Part shown: positions 1-8,073 of the stretch, piece after piece
Layout of the letters: every line of letters begins with the position of its first letter
How positions within the stretch are numbered: position 1 is the first letter of the stretch
Position numbers and translations under genes: made by a program
Assembly (NCBI GenBank): GCA_965247245.1
Contig: CBDFGV010000002.1
Location: 186,001 to 250,000 of the forward strand
Direction: 5' to 3'
From: Tectiglobus sp965247245
GTDB taxonomy: Bacteria > Pseudomonadota > Alphaproteobacteria > Rhizobiales > Hyphomicrobiaceae
DNA length: 64,000 nucleotides
Notes under the pieces: generated by a model
Database searches by the model: none
Told to the model about the DNA's origin: nothing
Seen by the model: the letters and a program-made list of their open reading frames with translations, nothing else

Positions 1-2
1 CC

Positions 3-806
3 GTTGGCAACATTTCTCCGCTGATGCTGACCATGTGCCGATGGCTGATTGCGGTTGCGATCATGTTGATTGTTGGCTGGCAACATCTGCGCGATGATTG
101 GCCTGTCATCCGTCAGAATCTGGCCTACCTGTTCTTTGCCGGTGCACTAGGTTTTGCGGCGTTCAATGGCCTGCTTTATACAGCGCTCAAGTACTCGACG
201 GCGATTAACATCACGATCCTTCAGTCGGCGATGCCGATGTTCGTGTTCCTGCTCAATTTCCTCATATTTGGGCTGCGCATGCACTGGGCGCAGGCGCTTG
301 GATACTCGATCACCCTTATCGGTGTTCTTCTGGTCGCGGGACAGGGTGACATTGCACGGCTTGCCAGCCTCGACATCAACTTCGGTGACCTCGTTATGCT
401 GGTTGCCGTGGTAGTTTACTCGTCTTATTCGGTGGCGTTGCGGGCCAAGCCAGATATGCACTGGATGAGCTTTCTGACCGTACTGGTCATGGCCGCTACC
501 ATTGCCTCGATCCCAATGGCCGCAATCGAGTATGCACTTGGCGAAACCATCGTGCCAAGTAACCTGACAGCCTGGTCGGTTGTGCTTTACACGGCGCTGT
601 TTCCATCGATTGTGTCGCAAGGTTTCTGGATCCGGACGAACGAACTGCTTGGCGGCAATACGGCCAGCCTATTCTTTAACCTTGTCCCGATTTTTGGTGC
701 ACTTCTGGCTGTATTGATCCTTGGTGAGACTTTCCATCTCTATCATGCTATCGCGCTGACCATGGTGGTTGGCGGCATTGTGATTGCCCAGCAGCTCTCC
801 AAGTAA
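3..806 (+). CDS. EamA-family (DMT) transporter, 5' end cut by window edge
   Basis: This is an integral membrane permease of the drug/metabolite transporter superfamily. The reading frame is open from the first bases of the window, so the N-terminus lies outside it; the first internal ATG is at 24 but the residues before it (VGNISPL) already fit the family. The visible part has about eight or nine hydrophobic helices and the end of the second EamA repeat, with the usual late motif LVPIFGALLAVLILGE. Substrate is unknown. It is followed on the same strand, after a hairpin, by dioxygenase and monooxygenase genes, so it may move their substrate; that is inference. Confidence 0.85.
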   Translation, partial: VGNISPLMLTMCRWLIAVAIMLIVGWQHLRDDWPVIRQNLAYLFFAGALGFAAFNGLLYTALKYSTAINITILQSAMPMFVFLLNFLIFGLRMHWAQALGYSITLIGVLLVAGQGDIARLASLDINFGDLVMLVAVVVYSSYSVALRAKPDMHWMSFLTVLVMAATIASIPMAAIEYALGETIVPSNLTAWSVVLYTALFPSIVSQGFWIRTNELLGGNTASLFFNLVPIFGALLAVLILGETFHLYHAIALTMVVGGIVIAQQLSK

Positions 807-841
807 CCTTTCCATACTATCATCGATGTCATGATGTTTCG

Positions 842-865
842 GCAGCGGCGTTGCCCGCCGCCTGC
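842..865 (+). terminator. GC-rich hairpin after the EamA gene
   Basis: The arms GCAGCGGCG and CGCCGCCTGC pair with a single bulged base around a 5-base loop. No clear T-tract follows, so this could be a weak terminator or simply a processing hairpin between the transporter and the dioxygenase. Confidence 0.35.
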
Positions 866-915
866 TTGAGTTGTAGCGTCGCCAACCAGTGTCAGATTTG
901 ATGCGGAGGGTATCC

Positions 916-1803
916 ATGGCGCAAGCATACACAGCAGGTGCAAGCCGCAACTGGCCGTTCGAGGTCAAGCCTCTGCATGCAAAGTTTGGCTGCGAGATCA
1001 TCGGTTTGCCACTAGCCGACGCCGTAGCCCCGGCGATGTTCAGCAAGGTCTACGAGGCTTTTCTGGACTATCAGTTATTGCTATTCCGCGATGTAGACCT
1101 GCCGCCGGCAACGCAGGTCGCGTTTGCACGCTGCTTCGGCGAAGTGCAGGTGCATGTGATGAACCAATATCACGGCTATGACGCACACCCGGAAGTCTAC
1201 AAACTGACGAACCTCGATGAAAACGGGCAACCCAATGGCCGACATCCGGACAAAGGCACGCTGCACTGGCATACCGACGGTTCGTGGCGACCAAAACGCG
1301 GTCTGGCAACGATGATGTACTCCGAGGTTGTACCCAGCCAAGGCGGTCTGACCGAGTTTGTCGACATGTATGGCGCGTACGAGCGTCTCTCACCGGAATG
1401 GAAAACGCGGTTGGACGGGCTGAATGCCATTCACAATCTCGATTTTTCTCGCACGCGCCGGCATGGCCATGAACCCATGACCGCCAAGCAGAAAGCGGAA
1501 GTGCCACCTGTCCCCCACCCAATTGTTCGCGTGCACCCGGAGACCGGTCGCAAGGCGATTTATCTTGGTGATCATGCTGAGTCGATCGAAGGTATGGACT
1601 ACGATGCCGGTCGCGCACTGATCGAAGAGCTCACAGCGCTGATTGCGCCGGACGATCAGGTTTTTGCGCACACGTGGTCGCCGAATGAGTGTATAGTTTG
1701 GGACAATCGATGCCTGCTGCACCGCGCTACGCCGTTTGACACGGCAAAAGAAATCCGGGTGATGCGCCGCTGCACCACGATGGGCGAGACCCCTGCTGCG
1801 TGA
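916..1803 (+). CDS. TauD/TfdA-family Fe(II)/2-oxoglutarate dioxygenase
   Basis: A cytoplasmic non-haem iron dioxygenase that would couple 2-oxoglutarate decarboxylation to hydroxylation of a small organic acid or sulfonate. The iron-binding facial triad is visible: H119-T-D121 in HWHTDGS and distal H269 in LLHRATPFD, followed by arginines around 281-284 that normally bind 2-oxoglutarate. Length (295 aa) is normal. The start is ATG 916 because GGAGGG lies just upstream at a good distance; an earlier ATG at 901 has no such site. It lies 43 bp before a flavin monooxygenase on the same strand. TauD, TfdA and related clavaminate-synthase-like enzymes cannot be told apart here. Confidence 0.85.
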   Translation: MAQAYTAGASRNWPFEVKPLHAKFGCEIIGLPLADAVAPAMFSKVYEAFLDYQLLLFRDVDLPPATQVAFARCFGEVQVHVMNQYHGYDAHPEVYKLTNLDENGQPNGRHPDKGTLHWHTDGSWRPKRGLATMMYSEVVPSQGGLTEFVDMYGAYERLSPEWKTRLDGLNAIHNLDFSRTRRHGHEPMTAKQKAEVPPVPHPIVRVHPETGRKAIYLGDHAESIEGMDYDAGRALIEELTALIAPDDQVFAHTWSPNECIVWDNRCLLHRATPFDTAKEIRVMRRCTTMGETPAA

Positions 1804-1846
1804 TCGCGCAAATGCCTACAACAAACCGACGATGAGTGAGATCCAT

Positions 1847-3487
1847 ATGAGCAACACACCAGACATCACTGCCACCTATGACGCCGTCATTGTCGGTGCT
1901 GGCTTTAGCGGCATGTACATGCTGATCCGGTTGCGAAAGCTAGGGCTCACGGCACGTATCTACGATACGGCGACTGATGTTGGCGGCACGTGGTATTGGA
2001 ACCGATATCCCGGCGCCCGCTGCGATGTTGAAAGCATGCAGTATTCGTATTCGTTCTCATCGGAACTGCAGCAGGAATGGAAGTGGAGCGAAAAATTTTC
2101 GGCGCAACCAGAGATCCTCAACTATGCCCGCCATGTTGCCGAACGCTTCGATCTTCGCCGCGATATGCAGTTTGAAACGACAATCACATCGGCTGTGTTT
2201 GATGAGGCCGCCAATCGTTGGCTGGTGACGACGGGCAAGGGTGATCGCATCTCTGCCCGGTATTGCATTATGGGAACCGGCTGCCTTTCGACAGCACGTA
2301 TGCCGGACTTCGAGGGCCTCTCAAGCTATGAAGGCGAGACCTACCACACCGGGCACTGGCCACACGAGCCGGTGAGCTTTGAAGGCAAGCGTGTTGGTGT
2401 GATCGGCACAGGCTCATCCGCAATCCAGGCCATTCCGGTGATCGCGGAACAAGCAGCCCATGTCACGGTGTTTCAGCGGACGCCAAATTACTCGATCCCA
2501 TCCCGGAACGGTCCAATGACGGACGACTACGAGCGTTCTTGGAAGGATGATTACGACACGCACCGCGCCAATGCGCGTAAGACGAAGAACGGCATCCTCG
2601 CAAACCTCAATCCGGTATCGGCTATGGAAGTCGACCAAGCCGAGCGTCAAGAGACGTACGAGCAGAGGTGGGAGGATGGCGGTACGCGCTTTATGGCAGC
2701 GTTCAATGATCTGGCTGTCAATCAAGACTCCAATGATACGGCCGCGGAATTCGTTCGCAGCAAGATCCGAGAAACGGTGACGGACCCAGACACTGCGGAA
2801 TTGCTGGCCGCCAAAGACTACCCGATCGGCACCAAGCGGATTTGCGTCGATACACACTATTTCGAAACCTACAACCTTGACCATGTTGATCTGGTGGATG
2901 TCCGAAATGTGCCGATCGATCGCATCACGGCAAGTGGCGTCCACCACAACGGCGTGGACTACAACTTCGATGCCATCGTTTTTGCGACAGGCTTTGATGC
3001 GATGACCGGCACGCTGGATCGTATCGACATCCGTGGTCGTGGTGATGTCGCGTTGAAGGACCAGTGGGAGGAAGGACCGAAGACTTATCTTGGGATGATG
3101 TCCGCCGGCTTTCCCAATCTGTTCATGGTCACCGGACCACAGAGCCCATCAGTGCTTTCGAATATGATGGTCTCTATTGAACAGCATATCGATTGGATGA
3201 GCGAGTGCATTGCCCACATTGAGAAGACCGGCCAAACGACGATCGAGCCGACGCCGACGGCACAGGAAGATTGGGTCACGCATTCCAACGAGGTGGCCTA
3301 CTCGACGCTCTATCCGAAAGCCGCGTCGTGGTACATGGGCGCCAACATCCCTGGCAAGCCCCGTGTCTTCCTACCTTACATTGGTGGAGTTGGTGCATAC
3401 CGCGACAAGTGCAACGAGATAGCCGCTGAGGGCTACACAGGGTTTGTCTTCGACGCCGGCACTGGTGCAGCCGTGGCAGCTGAGTAG
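1847..3487 (+). CDS. Flavin-containing monooxygenase, Baeyer-Villiger type
   Basis: An FAD- and NADPH-dependent monooxygenase, 546 aa, of the phenylacetone/cyclohexanone monooxygenase group, which inserts oxygen next to a ketone to make an ester or lactone. The FAD-binding GxGxxG (IVGAGFSGMY) is near the N-terminus, the BVMO fingerprint is present as YEGETYHTGHWP near residue 165, and the NADPH-binding motif VIGTGSSAIQ follows. The C-terminal GVGAYRDKCNEIA is typical of the group. ATG 1847 is preferred (MSNTPD) with GAGTGAG upstream; ATG 1832 is an alternative. It sits between a dioxygenase and an ATC-hydrolase-family gene, suggesting an oxidative catabolic operon. Confidence 0.9.
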   Translation: MSNTPDITATYDAVIVGAGFSGMYMLIRLRKLGLTARIYDTATDVGGTWYWNRYPGARCDVESMQYSYSFSSELQQEWKWSEKFSAQPEILNYARHVAERFDLRRDMQFETTITSAVFDEAANRWLVTTGKGDRISARYCIMGTGCLSTARMPDFEGLSSYEGETYHTGHWPHEPVSFEGKRVGVIGTGSSAIQAIPVIAEQAAHVTVFQRTPNYSIPSRNGPMTDDYERSWKDDYDTHRANARKTKNGILANLNPVSAMEVDQAERQETYEQRWEDGGTRFMAAFNDLAVNQDSNDTAAEFVRSKIRETVTDPDTAELLAAKDYPIGTKRICVDTHYFETYNLDHVDLVDVRNVPIDRITASGVHHNGVDYNFDAIVFATGFDAMTGTLDRIDIRGRGDVALKDQWEEGPKTYLGMMSAGFPNLFMVTGPQSPSVLSNMMVSIEQHIDWMSECIAHIEKTGQTTIEPTPTAQEDWVTHSNEVAYSTLYPKAASWYMGANIPGKPRVFLPYIGGVGAYRDKCNEIAAEGYTGFVFDAGTGAAVAAE

Positions 3488-3533
3488 AACTGGCTACCAT
3501 CCAGAAGTTTTGCGTTCAGTGGGAGTACTGCCG

Positions 3534-4001
3534 ATGTCTGATACGCCGAAGAAGAACCCCATTCTTGAAGCCACAAAGATTCAGGCACGTGCCGTTATTC
3601 CGATTGTCAAAGAACTGGAAGCAGAGATTGGCAAGGAACGTGCGCACGCCATCGTTGGCGCAGCAATCGCCAAGAACTACGTCAAGTGGCGGGACAAACG
3701 CGGCTTCGAGTTGAACTCACATCCCGGCAGTGACGAAGATAGTGGTCCTGCTTTTCCAATTGAGCAGGATGTTGTCGAGAACACCAATGATGCGTACGGC
3801 CATAACGTGACCGGCTGTGCGTTCGCCGAGTACTTCCGGTCAATCGGCGAACCTGAGATCGGCGCGCTCATGACATGTGGCGTTGATTTTGCCGCCGAAG
3901 CTCATATGCGCCCGGACTGGGAGTTCTCAAGGACACAAACGCTCATGCAGGGCGCGCCACACTGTGACTTTCGATGGAAGCGCAAAGCGACCGGTGACTA
4001 A
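3534..4001 (+). CDS. L-2-amino-thiazoline-4-carboxylic acid hydrolase family protein (copy 1)
   Basis: A 155-aa protein of the family named after the bacterial enzyme that opens 2-amino-thiazoline-4-carboxylate to S-carbamoyl-cysteine. The recognisable signature is in the C-terminal third: a Cys-containing segment (TCGVDFAAEAHM), then RTQTLMQGAPHCDFRW. A paralogue with the same signature lies at 6926-7420. Start ATG 3534 follows GGGAG. Most members of this family have no proven substrate, and the neighbours here (BVMO, SDR) do not point to cysteine metabolism, so the family is secure but the reaction is not. Confidence 0.75.
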   Translation: MSDTPKKNPILEATKIQARAVIPIVKELEAEIGKERAHAIVGAAIAKNYVKWRDKRGFELNSHPGSDEDSGPAFPIEQDVVENTNDAYGHNVTGCAFAEYFRSIGEPEIGALMTCGVDFAAEAHMRPDWEFSRTQTLMQGAPHCDFRWKRKATGD

Positions 4002-4033
4002 GCATGCAATATTAGCCGGTCACCACAACTTGC

Positions 4034-4549
4034 TCAGACTAAGTTGCGGCAGTCCTGCTTGAGCGCTTCGGCACTGGCTTCAAAGGCTTCCAGCCATTCG
4101 AGCATTTCGGCTTGTGACATGAACTTGCCAGCTTCGATGTCTTTGACGATGGCGCGATTGAAGTAGTTGATCCGCTCTTCCATGCTTTGATTGGGCGCCA
4201 CGATCTGCAGTGCAGCAGACGCTTTACGCCAAGTCGCCACGCGCGGGCCATGCTTCGCCTTGAACGCGGCGTTGCCAGACGGCAGTTGGTAGTAATAGCG
4301 GTTCAAAGAATAGCGCCCGCCGGGTTGGCCTTTCGCGACAACGGCACGGCCATCGGCCCGCGCTTTGTCGAGCAAAGGCTCGATGGCGGCCATGACCTTG
4401 GAACAAGCATCAATTCGCTGGGCAAAGACGATCGCACGTGAGACCTCACCGCGTGTTTCCCAGGAAACGTAAGCCTGCACAGCAGACGCAATGCCGGCAA
4501 GGCCAGCAAAAATAATTGCAACAAGTTCTGTCACAGTCAGGTTTTTCAT
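4034..4549 (-). CDS. Hypothetical protein with one N-terminal membrane segment
   Basis: I do not recognise this 171-aa protein. Residues 5-27 are hydrophobic (ELVAIIFAGLAGIASAV), consistent with a signal anchor, and the rest looks helical and soluble with many Ala, Arg and Glu residues. Start ATG 4549 is well supported by AAGGGGATGATCC upstream on the minus strand. It converges with the ATC-hydrolase-like gene, with about 30 bp between the stops, and is separated by 190 bp from the next minus-strand gene, so it is probably transcribed alone. Confidence 0.65.
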   Translation of the reverse strand: MKNLTVTELVAIIFAGLAGIASAVQAYVSWETRGEVSRAIVFAQRIDACSKVMAAIEPLLDKARADGRAVVAKGQPGGRYSLNRYYYQLPSGNAAFKAKHGPRVATWRKASAALQIVAPNQSMEERINYFNRAIVKDIEAGKFMSQAEMLEWLEAFEASAEALKQDCRNLV

Positions 4550-4738
4550 GGATCATCCCCTTCATAGGCAGCCGATACGGCAGACTATAACTGTCGCTTT
4601 GGCACTGACCATGGTGGGTCGCTTTGAGGAGCAGACAGGTTCAATCCTACCGGCCCGTCGGAGGCGCGCATGAGGGGATCGCAGCTTCTTTCGTGCTAGG
4701 CACCGTCCGGCTGCGCAAACAACCACTTGCAGATGGTG

Positions 4739-5137
4739 TCAATCCATGCCGTTTTCATTGATGTCCTTGAAGACCCTGCTGGCGGTCAACATGGCTTCGC
4801 GAACAAGTGGCGCGCCGACATAACCGGTCAGGTGCAGCAAAGCTTCCGACAGCTCCTCTTCCGACCAACCCTGCCGGCGTGCCATCCGCAGATGCAAGGC
4901 CAATTCGGGCTCTCGGCCTGTCGCTGCATCGGAAACGACACAGACGAGTGTCCGGGTTTTTAGGTCGAGGCCAGACCGCGTCCACAAAGAGCCAAACACG
5001 CTCTCCGCTGCGACATCGCGAAACTTCTGCATGATTGGGTCTTGGTAGGTGTTCTGGTTCATGCGCTCGACGAATTTTGGGCCCAGAAGTTCTGACCGTA
5101 AGGCCATGCCTTTTTCGTGTCGCTCGTTATCTGCCAT
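4739..5137 (-). CDS. Carboxymuconolactone decarboxylase family protein
   Basis: A 132-aa AhpD-like/CMD-fold protein. The core around residues 40-110 (LWTRSGLDLKTRTLVCVV and EEELSEALLHLTGYVGAP) matches 4-carboxymuconolactone decarboxylase relatives. The AhpD CxxC redox pair is absent, so a decarboxylase or lyase-like role is likelier than peroxide reduction. It is followed 53 bp upstream on the same strand by an SDR gene (5191-5958); the pair is probably co-transcribed, SDR first. True PcaC function is not supported by any protocatechuate genes nearby. Confidence 0.8.
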   Translation of the reverse strand: MADNERHEKGMALRSELLGPKFVERMNQNTYQDPIMQKFRDVAAESVFGSLWTRSGLDLKTRTLVCVVSDAATGREPELALHLRMARRQGWSEEELSEALLHLTGYVGAPLVREAMLTASRVFKDINENGMD

Positions 5138-5190
5138 TACTATTTCCCAATCTGATCTGCCTACCCAACTTCACGTCTGTTCGCTTGAAA

Positions 5191-5958
5191 CTACTGCGCG
5201 ACGTAGCCACCATCGACGTTGTAGTTGCCGCCAGAAGCATAAGATGCGCGATCCGAACATAGCCAACAGACCATTTCTGCGATTTCTGATGGAACGCCCA
5301 TACGGCGATAAGGCACGAGCTTGAGGATCTCATCACCACGCAGTTCCATCGCTGTTTTGGTCATATCAGTCTCGATGTAACCAGGGCATACCGAGTTCAC
5401 ACGAATGCCCTGCTTGGCATATTCGATCGCAGCGGTTTTGGTCAGACCGACGACACCGTGTTTGGCAGCCGTGTAGGCCGAAGATGTGCGAATGCCGATG
5501 AGCCCTGCAACAGACGCGGTGTTGACGATTGCGCCGCCGCCATTCGCTTCCATGTGTTTGATCTCGGCCCGCATACACAGCCAAACGCCTTTGAGGTTGA
5601 CGCCAATCATTCGATCAAAGGACTCTTCTGACCAGTCGGCGGTATTCTTGCCAGCTGCTTCGACCTGATACGGTGCGATGCCCGCATTGTTGAAAGCGCA
5701 GTTTAGGCCGCCAAACGCCTTGACCGTTGACTGCACCATGTTGTCAACGTCAGCTGCCACTGTGACATCGCCGGGCACAGAAATTGCCTGACCACCGGCG
5801 GCATTGATCTTCGCAACTGTCTCCTCGGTACCGTCGGCTGATAGATCGGACACTGCAACGCTGGCGCCCTCCTGCGCGAAAAGTATAGCTGCTGCCTGAC
5901 CGATGCCGCGGCCACCTCCGGTAATCAGCGCCGTCTTCCCTTCGAGCATGCCAGCCAT
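5191..5958 (-). CDS. Short-chain dehydrogenase/reductase (SDR)
   Basis: A classical NAD(P)-dependent SDR of 255 aa. It shows the cofactor motif TGGGRGIG, the NNAG element, and the catalytic Ser and Tyr-x3-Lys (SVAGLIG then YTAAK), plus the C-terminal NVDGGYVAQ. Start ATG 5958 has GCAGGAGATCGCA upstream. It is the first gene of a two-gene minus-strand unit with the CMD-family gene and is divergent from another SDR at 6123; the 164-bp space between them must hold both promoters. Substrate unknown: ketone/alcohol or 3-hydroxyacyl. Confidence 0.9.
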   Translation of the reverse strand: MAGMLEGKTALITGGGRGIGQAAAILFAQEGASVAVSDLSADGTEETVAKINAAGGQAISVPGDVTVAADVDNMVQSTVKAFGGLNCAFNNAGIAPYQVEAAGKNTADWSEESFDRMIGVNLKGVWLCMRAEIKHMEANGGGAIVNTASVAGLIGIRTSSAYTAAKHGVVGLTKTAAIEYAKQGIRVNSVCPGYIETDMTKTAMELRGDEILKLVPYRRMGVPSEIAEMVCWLCSDRASYASGGNYNVDGGYVAQ

Positions 5959-6122
5959 TGCGATCTCCTGCGGTCTACGCTTCCTTATCGAAAACCCTAG
6001 GGTCTAAACCGTTCCGACAACAGCCGCCTTGAAGAACTATCCGGAGCCGGATCAGGAGGGGAGTTGCTGTCGAGGGATCAACTGTGGTCCAATTCCAATC
6101 AACGAAACCGGAGGAAGCAACC

Positions 6123-6884
6123 ATGCGATTTCAGGATCAAGGCGTTATCATCACCGGGGCCGGAAGCGGGATTGGTCGCGAAACGGCGATTGAATTCGCT
6201 GTGGAAGGCGCTACCGTCGCCTGTACCGATATTGACAGCGATACGGCCGGACGCACCGTCGAGGAAATCGAGAAGCGCGGCGGCCGTGCTCACGCCTTCA
6301 CGCTTGACACGACTGATCCGGAAGCCGTCACTTCTGTGTTTGCCGCGGCAGCAGATCGTCTTGGCCGATTGGATGTTTTGGTCAACAGTGCGGGCGTGCG
6401 CGAAATCGAACCAGTCGTTGACCTGCCCTACGAGGAATGGTGCCGGGTTATCAACGTCAACCTCACCGGCGTATTTCTGTGTTCGCAGGCGTTTGTTCGC
6501 AAACTCACGAGCGAAGGCAAACCAGGTTCTATTATCAATCTGGCATCAACCCTCGGACTGACGGCTGCTCCAAACCGCCCGGCTTACACAGCGTCCAAAC
6601 ATGCCGTCGTCGGCCTCACAAAGGAAATGGGATTGGAGTTGGGCGAAAGCGGCATTCGGGTCAATGCCGTCGGACCTGGTGTGACGCGCACAGCGCTGAC
6701 CGAACGCTACTTCCAGGACCCCAACATGGCTGACACCGTGAAGTCTATCCACGCTATGAACCGCTGGGGTGAAGCGCGTGAGATTGCGCGGGTCATTCTG
6801 TTCCTTGCCTCTGAAGATGCGAGTTTCATGACCGGTGTTACAGTACCGATTGACGGCGGCTGGCTTGCAGGCAAAAAGATGTAG
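6123..6884 (+). CDS. Short-chain dehydrogenase/reductase (SDR)
   Basis: A 253-aa classical SDR with TGAGSGIG for nucleotide binding, NSAG, and catalytic Ser plus YTASK. The C-terminus ends PIDGGWLAGKKM. ATG 6123 is chosen because GGAGG lies seven bases upstream. It is followed 41 bp later by the second ATC-hydrolase-family gene, which is probably in the same transcript. Two SDRs in divergent orientation here may serve opposite oxidation steps of one pathway with the BVMO upstream, but that is inference. Confidence 0.9.
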   Translation: MRFQDQGVIITGAGSGIGRETAIEFAVEGATVACTDIDSDTAGRTVEEIEKRGGRAHAFTLDTTDPEAVTSVFAAAADRLGRLDVLVNSAGVREIEPVVDLPYEEWCRVINVNLTGVFLCSQAFVRKLTSEGKPGSIINLASTLGLTAAPNRPAYTASKHAVVGLTKEMGLELGESGIRVNAVGPGVTRTALTERYFQDPNMADTVKSIHAMNRWGEAREIARVILFLASEDASFMTGVTVPIDGGWLAGKKM

Positions 6885-6925
6885 TCATAGTTGCTGGCTC
6901 AATCGATCCAAAAGGTAGTTCCAAG

Positions 6926-7420
6926 ATGTCTGATACTGACGCCAACCTGTTGCCAATGCTCGAGCGCCGCCGCATCGAAGCGCAAATCCTGAAACACGTC
7001 TATGACACGCTGTCAGAGAGCCATGGTCAGGCTGTCGCTGAGACGACAGTTGCCAACGCAGTCAGGGCGTCATCGATCGAACAGGCAGAGGGCATGGCCG
7101 CCGACGTCGGCGGCAACACCTCAATGCAGACCTTTGTCGATCGGCAATCGCAATGGACAGCCGGCGGCGCGCTGGAGATCGAGGTGCATGAACACACCGA
7201 GGATACCTACAAGTTCGACGTCGTACGTTGCCGCTATTCCGAGATGTACCGTGACATGGGTTTGGGCGACATCGGCCACCTGCTCTCCTGCCAGCGAGAT
7301 GGGACATTTTGCGAAGGCTATGACAAGCGCCTCAAACTTACCCGTACGCAAACCATAATGGGTGGCGCGTCCCATTGTGATTTCCACTATGAGTACGAGA
7401 AAGACGGCAGCAAGGACTGA
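6926..7420 (+). CDS. L-2-amino-thiazoline-4-carboxylic acid hydrolase family protein (copy 2)
   Basis: A 164-aa paralogue of the 3534-4001 product. The shared signature is a Cys segment (LSCQRDGTFCEGY) followed by RTQTIMGGASHCDFHY; the N-terminal half is divergent, with a helical stretch rich in Glu and Ala. It is downstream of an SDR on the same strand. A weak hairpin followed by seven T residues at about 7425-7451 may end the transcript. As for the other copy, the enzymatic reaction is not established by sequence alone. Confidence 0.75.
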   Translation: MSDTDANLLPMLERRRIEAQILKHVYDTLSESHGQAVAETTVANAVRASSIEQAEGMAADVGGNTSMQTFVDRQSQWTAGGALEIEVHEHTEDTYKFDVVRCRYSEMYRDMGLGDIGHLLSCQRDGTFCEGYDKRLKLTRTQTIMGGASHCDFHYEYEKDGSKD

Positions 7421-7519
7421 TCGTATAACTGTCTGACCAGTATAGATTTTTTTGGTGTCGCGAGCTGTTTGATCTGGTTCGCAGCGCCAATTTCATCACG
7501 CCTAACGAAAAATTCTGAC

Positions 7520-7537
7520 CTGTTACCCAGGTAACAG
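7520..7537. promoter_or_regulatory. Perfect 18-bp palindrome upstream of the small-ORF/stem-loop locus
   Basis: The sequence CTGTTACCCAGGTAACAG has perfect 8-base arms around a CA centre. Its size and symmetry are those of an operator for a dimeric regulator (GntR or TetR type). It lies about 85 bp before the 49-codon ORF. A possible promoter follows it, with TTGAAC at 7562-7567 and CGACAT about 17 bases later, loosely like an alphaproteobacterial heat-shock-type promoter; that reading is weak. Confidence 0.45.
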
Positions 7538-7621
7538 CTTGGACAAATGCCGTCTCCTAGATTGAACCTTGTCAGCTGAAGCAGCGACATACCCTTTGCA
7601 GGGCTCAAGAAAGGAGACAAC

Positions 7622-7771
7622 ATGCTGAACCACATGATTATGTTCAAGGCAGCCATGGTTCCGAGCCAGAAGGGCGCTCTCCACGCTACTTCAACTGCCG
7701 ACCGGCAGGTGCAAAAACCCGTCACCCTCCCTCCCACTACGGAATGCCCTCCCGGTCGAAATAGGCTGTAA
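7622..7771 (+). CDS. Possible 49-codon small protein
   Basis: ATG 7622 is preceded by AAAGGAGACAAC, one of the best ribosome-binding sites in the window, and the frame runs 49 codons to TAA at 7769-7771. The peptide starts MLNHMIMFKAAMVPSQKG, has a Pro- and Thr-rich second half (PVTLPPTTECPPG) and one Cys. I recognise no family. The first C-rich hairpin begins at the base after the stop codon, and the second half of the ORF itself carries CCCTCCCTCCC. It could be a real small protein, a leader peptide, or the small-protein partner often found ahead of anti-Shine-Dalgarno sRNAs. Confidence 0.5.
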   Translation: MLNHMIMFKAAMVPSQKGALHATSTADRQVQKPVTLPPTTECPPGRNRL

Positions 7772-7875
7772 CGTCTGCCCCCCCCCAGACGATTGTAGCC
7801 TCGTCCCAGCCAAACACTGGGACAATCCTCCCGACCCAATGCCGCTGGTTGCCCCCCGTCAACCAGCGGCTTCTT
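7724..7875 (+). ncRNA. Candidate array of C-rich-loop stem-loops (anti-Shine-Dalgarno sRNA)
   Basis: Three perfect hairpins follow one another: 7772-7791 (CGTCTG / CAGACG, loop of eight C), 7803-7823 (GTCCCAG / CTGGGAC, loop CCAAACA) and 7841-7870 (GCCGCTGGTTG / CAACCAGCGGC, loop CCCCCCGT). CCUCCC-type motifs lie at 7725-7735, 7747-7753 and 7826-7832; they complement the Shine-Dalgarno core. Tandem hairpins with C-rich anti-SD loops behind a small ORF are the hallmark of alphaproteobacterial cuckoo/CcsR and alpha-r14 sRNAs, which this resembles in design; I cannot show homology. The third hairpin, followed by TTCTTTCATT, can act as terminator. Confidence 0.5.
7841..7870 (+). terminator. Strong 11-bp hairpin with pyrimidine-rich tail
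   Basis: GCCGCTGGTTG and CAACCAGCGGC pair perfectly around CCCCCCGT and are followed by TTCTTTCATT, a plausible intrinsic terminator for the small-ORF/stem-loop transcript. It is the last and strongest of three successive hairpins. Confidence 0.55.
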
Positions 7876-8073
7876 TCATTCCAGACAACGAAGCAAGCGA
7901 AACTGACTTGAGGACGCGTGCGAAGTTCTCGGGTTATGAAGGCAACACGGAAGGTGAGCGATACGACATGGTCTCAGTCGGCTGCGCTCGGCATCAGGAC
8001 ATGATGTTCAATGAATGGCGCCGAGAACCGGCAGCATCAGAGTGATCAAGATTCACTCGTGAGCTGACAGTAA
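7876..8073. other. Stretch without a supported gene
   Basis: Between the last C-rich hairpin and the AlgJ-like gene I see only a short open frame (ending at 8045) with no good start signal and no recognisable product. No promoter, repeat or RNA gene is evident. Confidence 0.5.
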
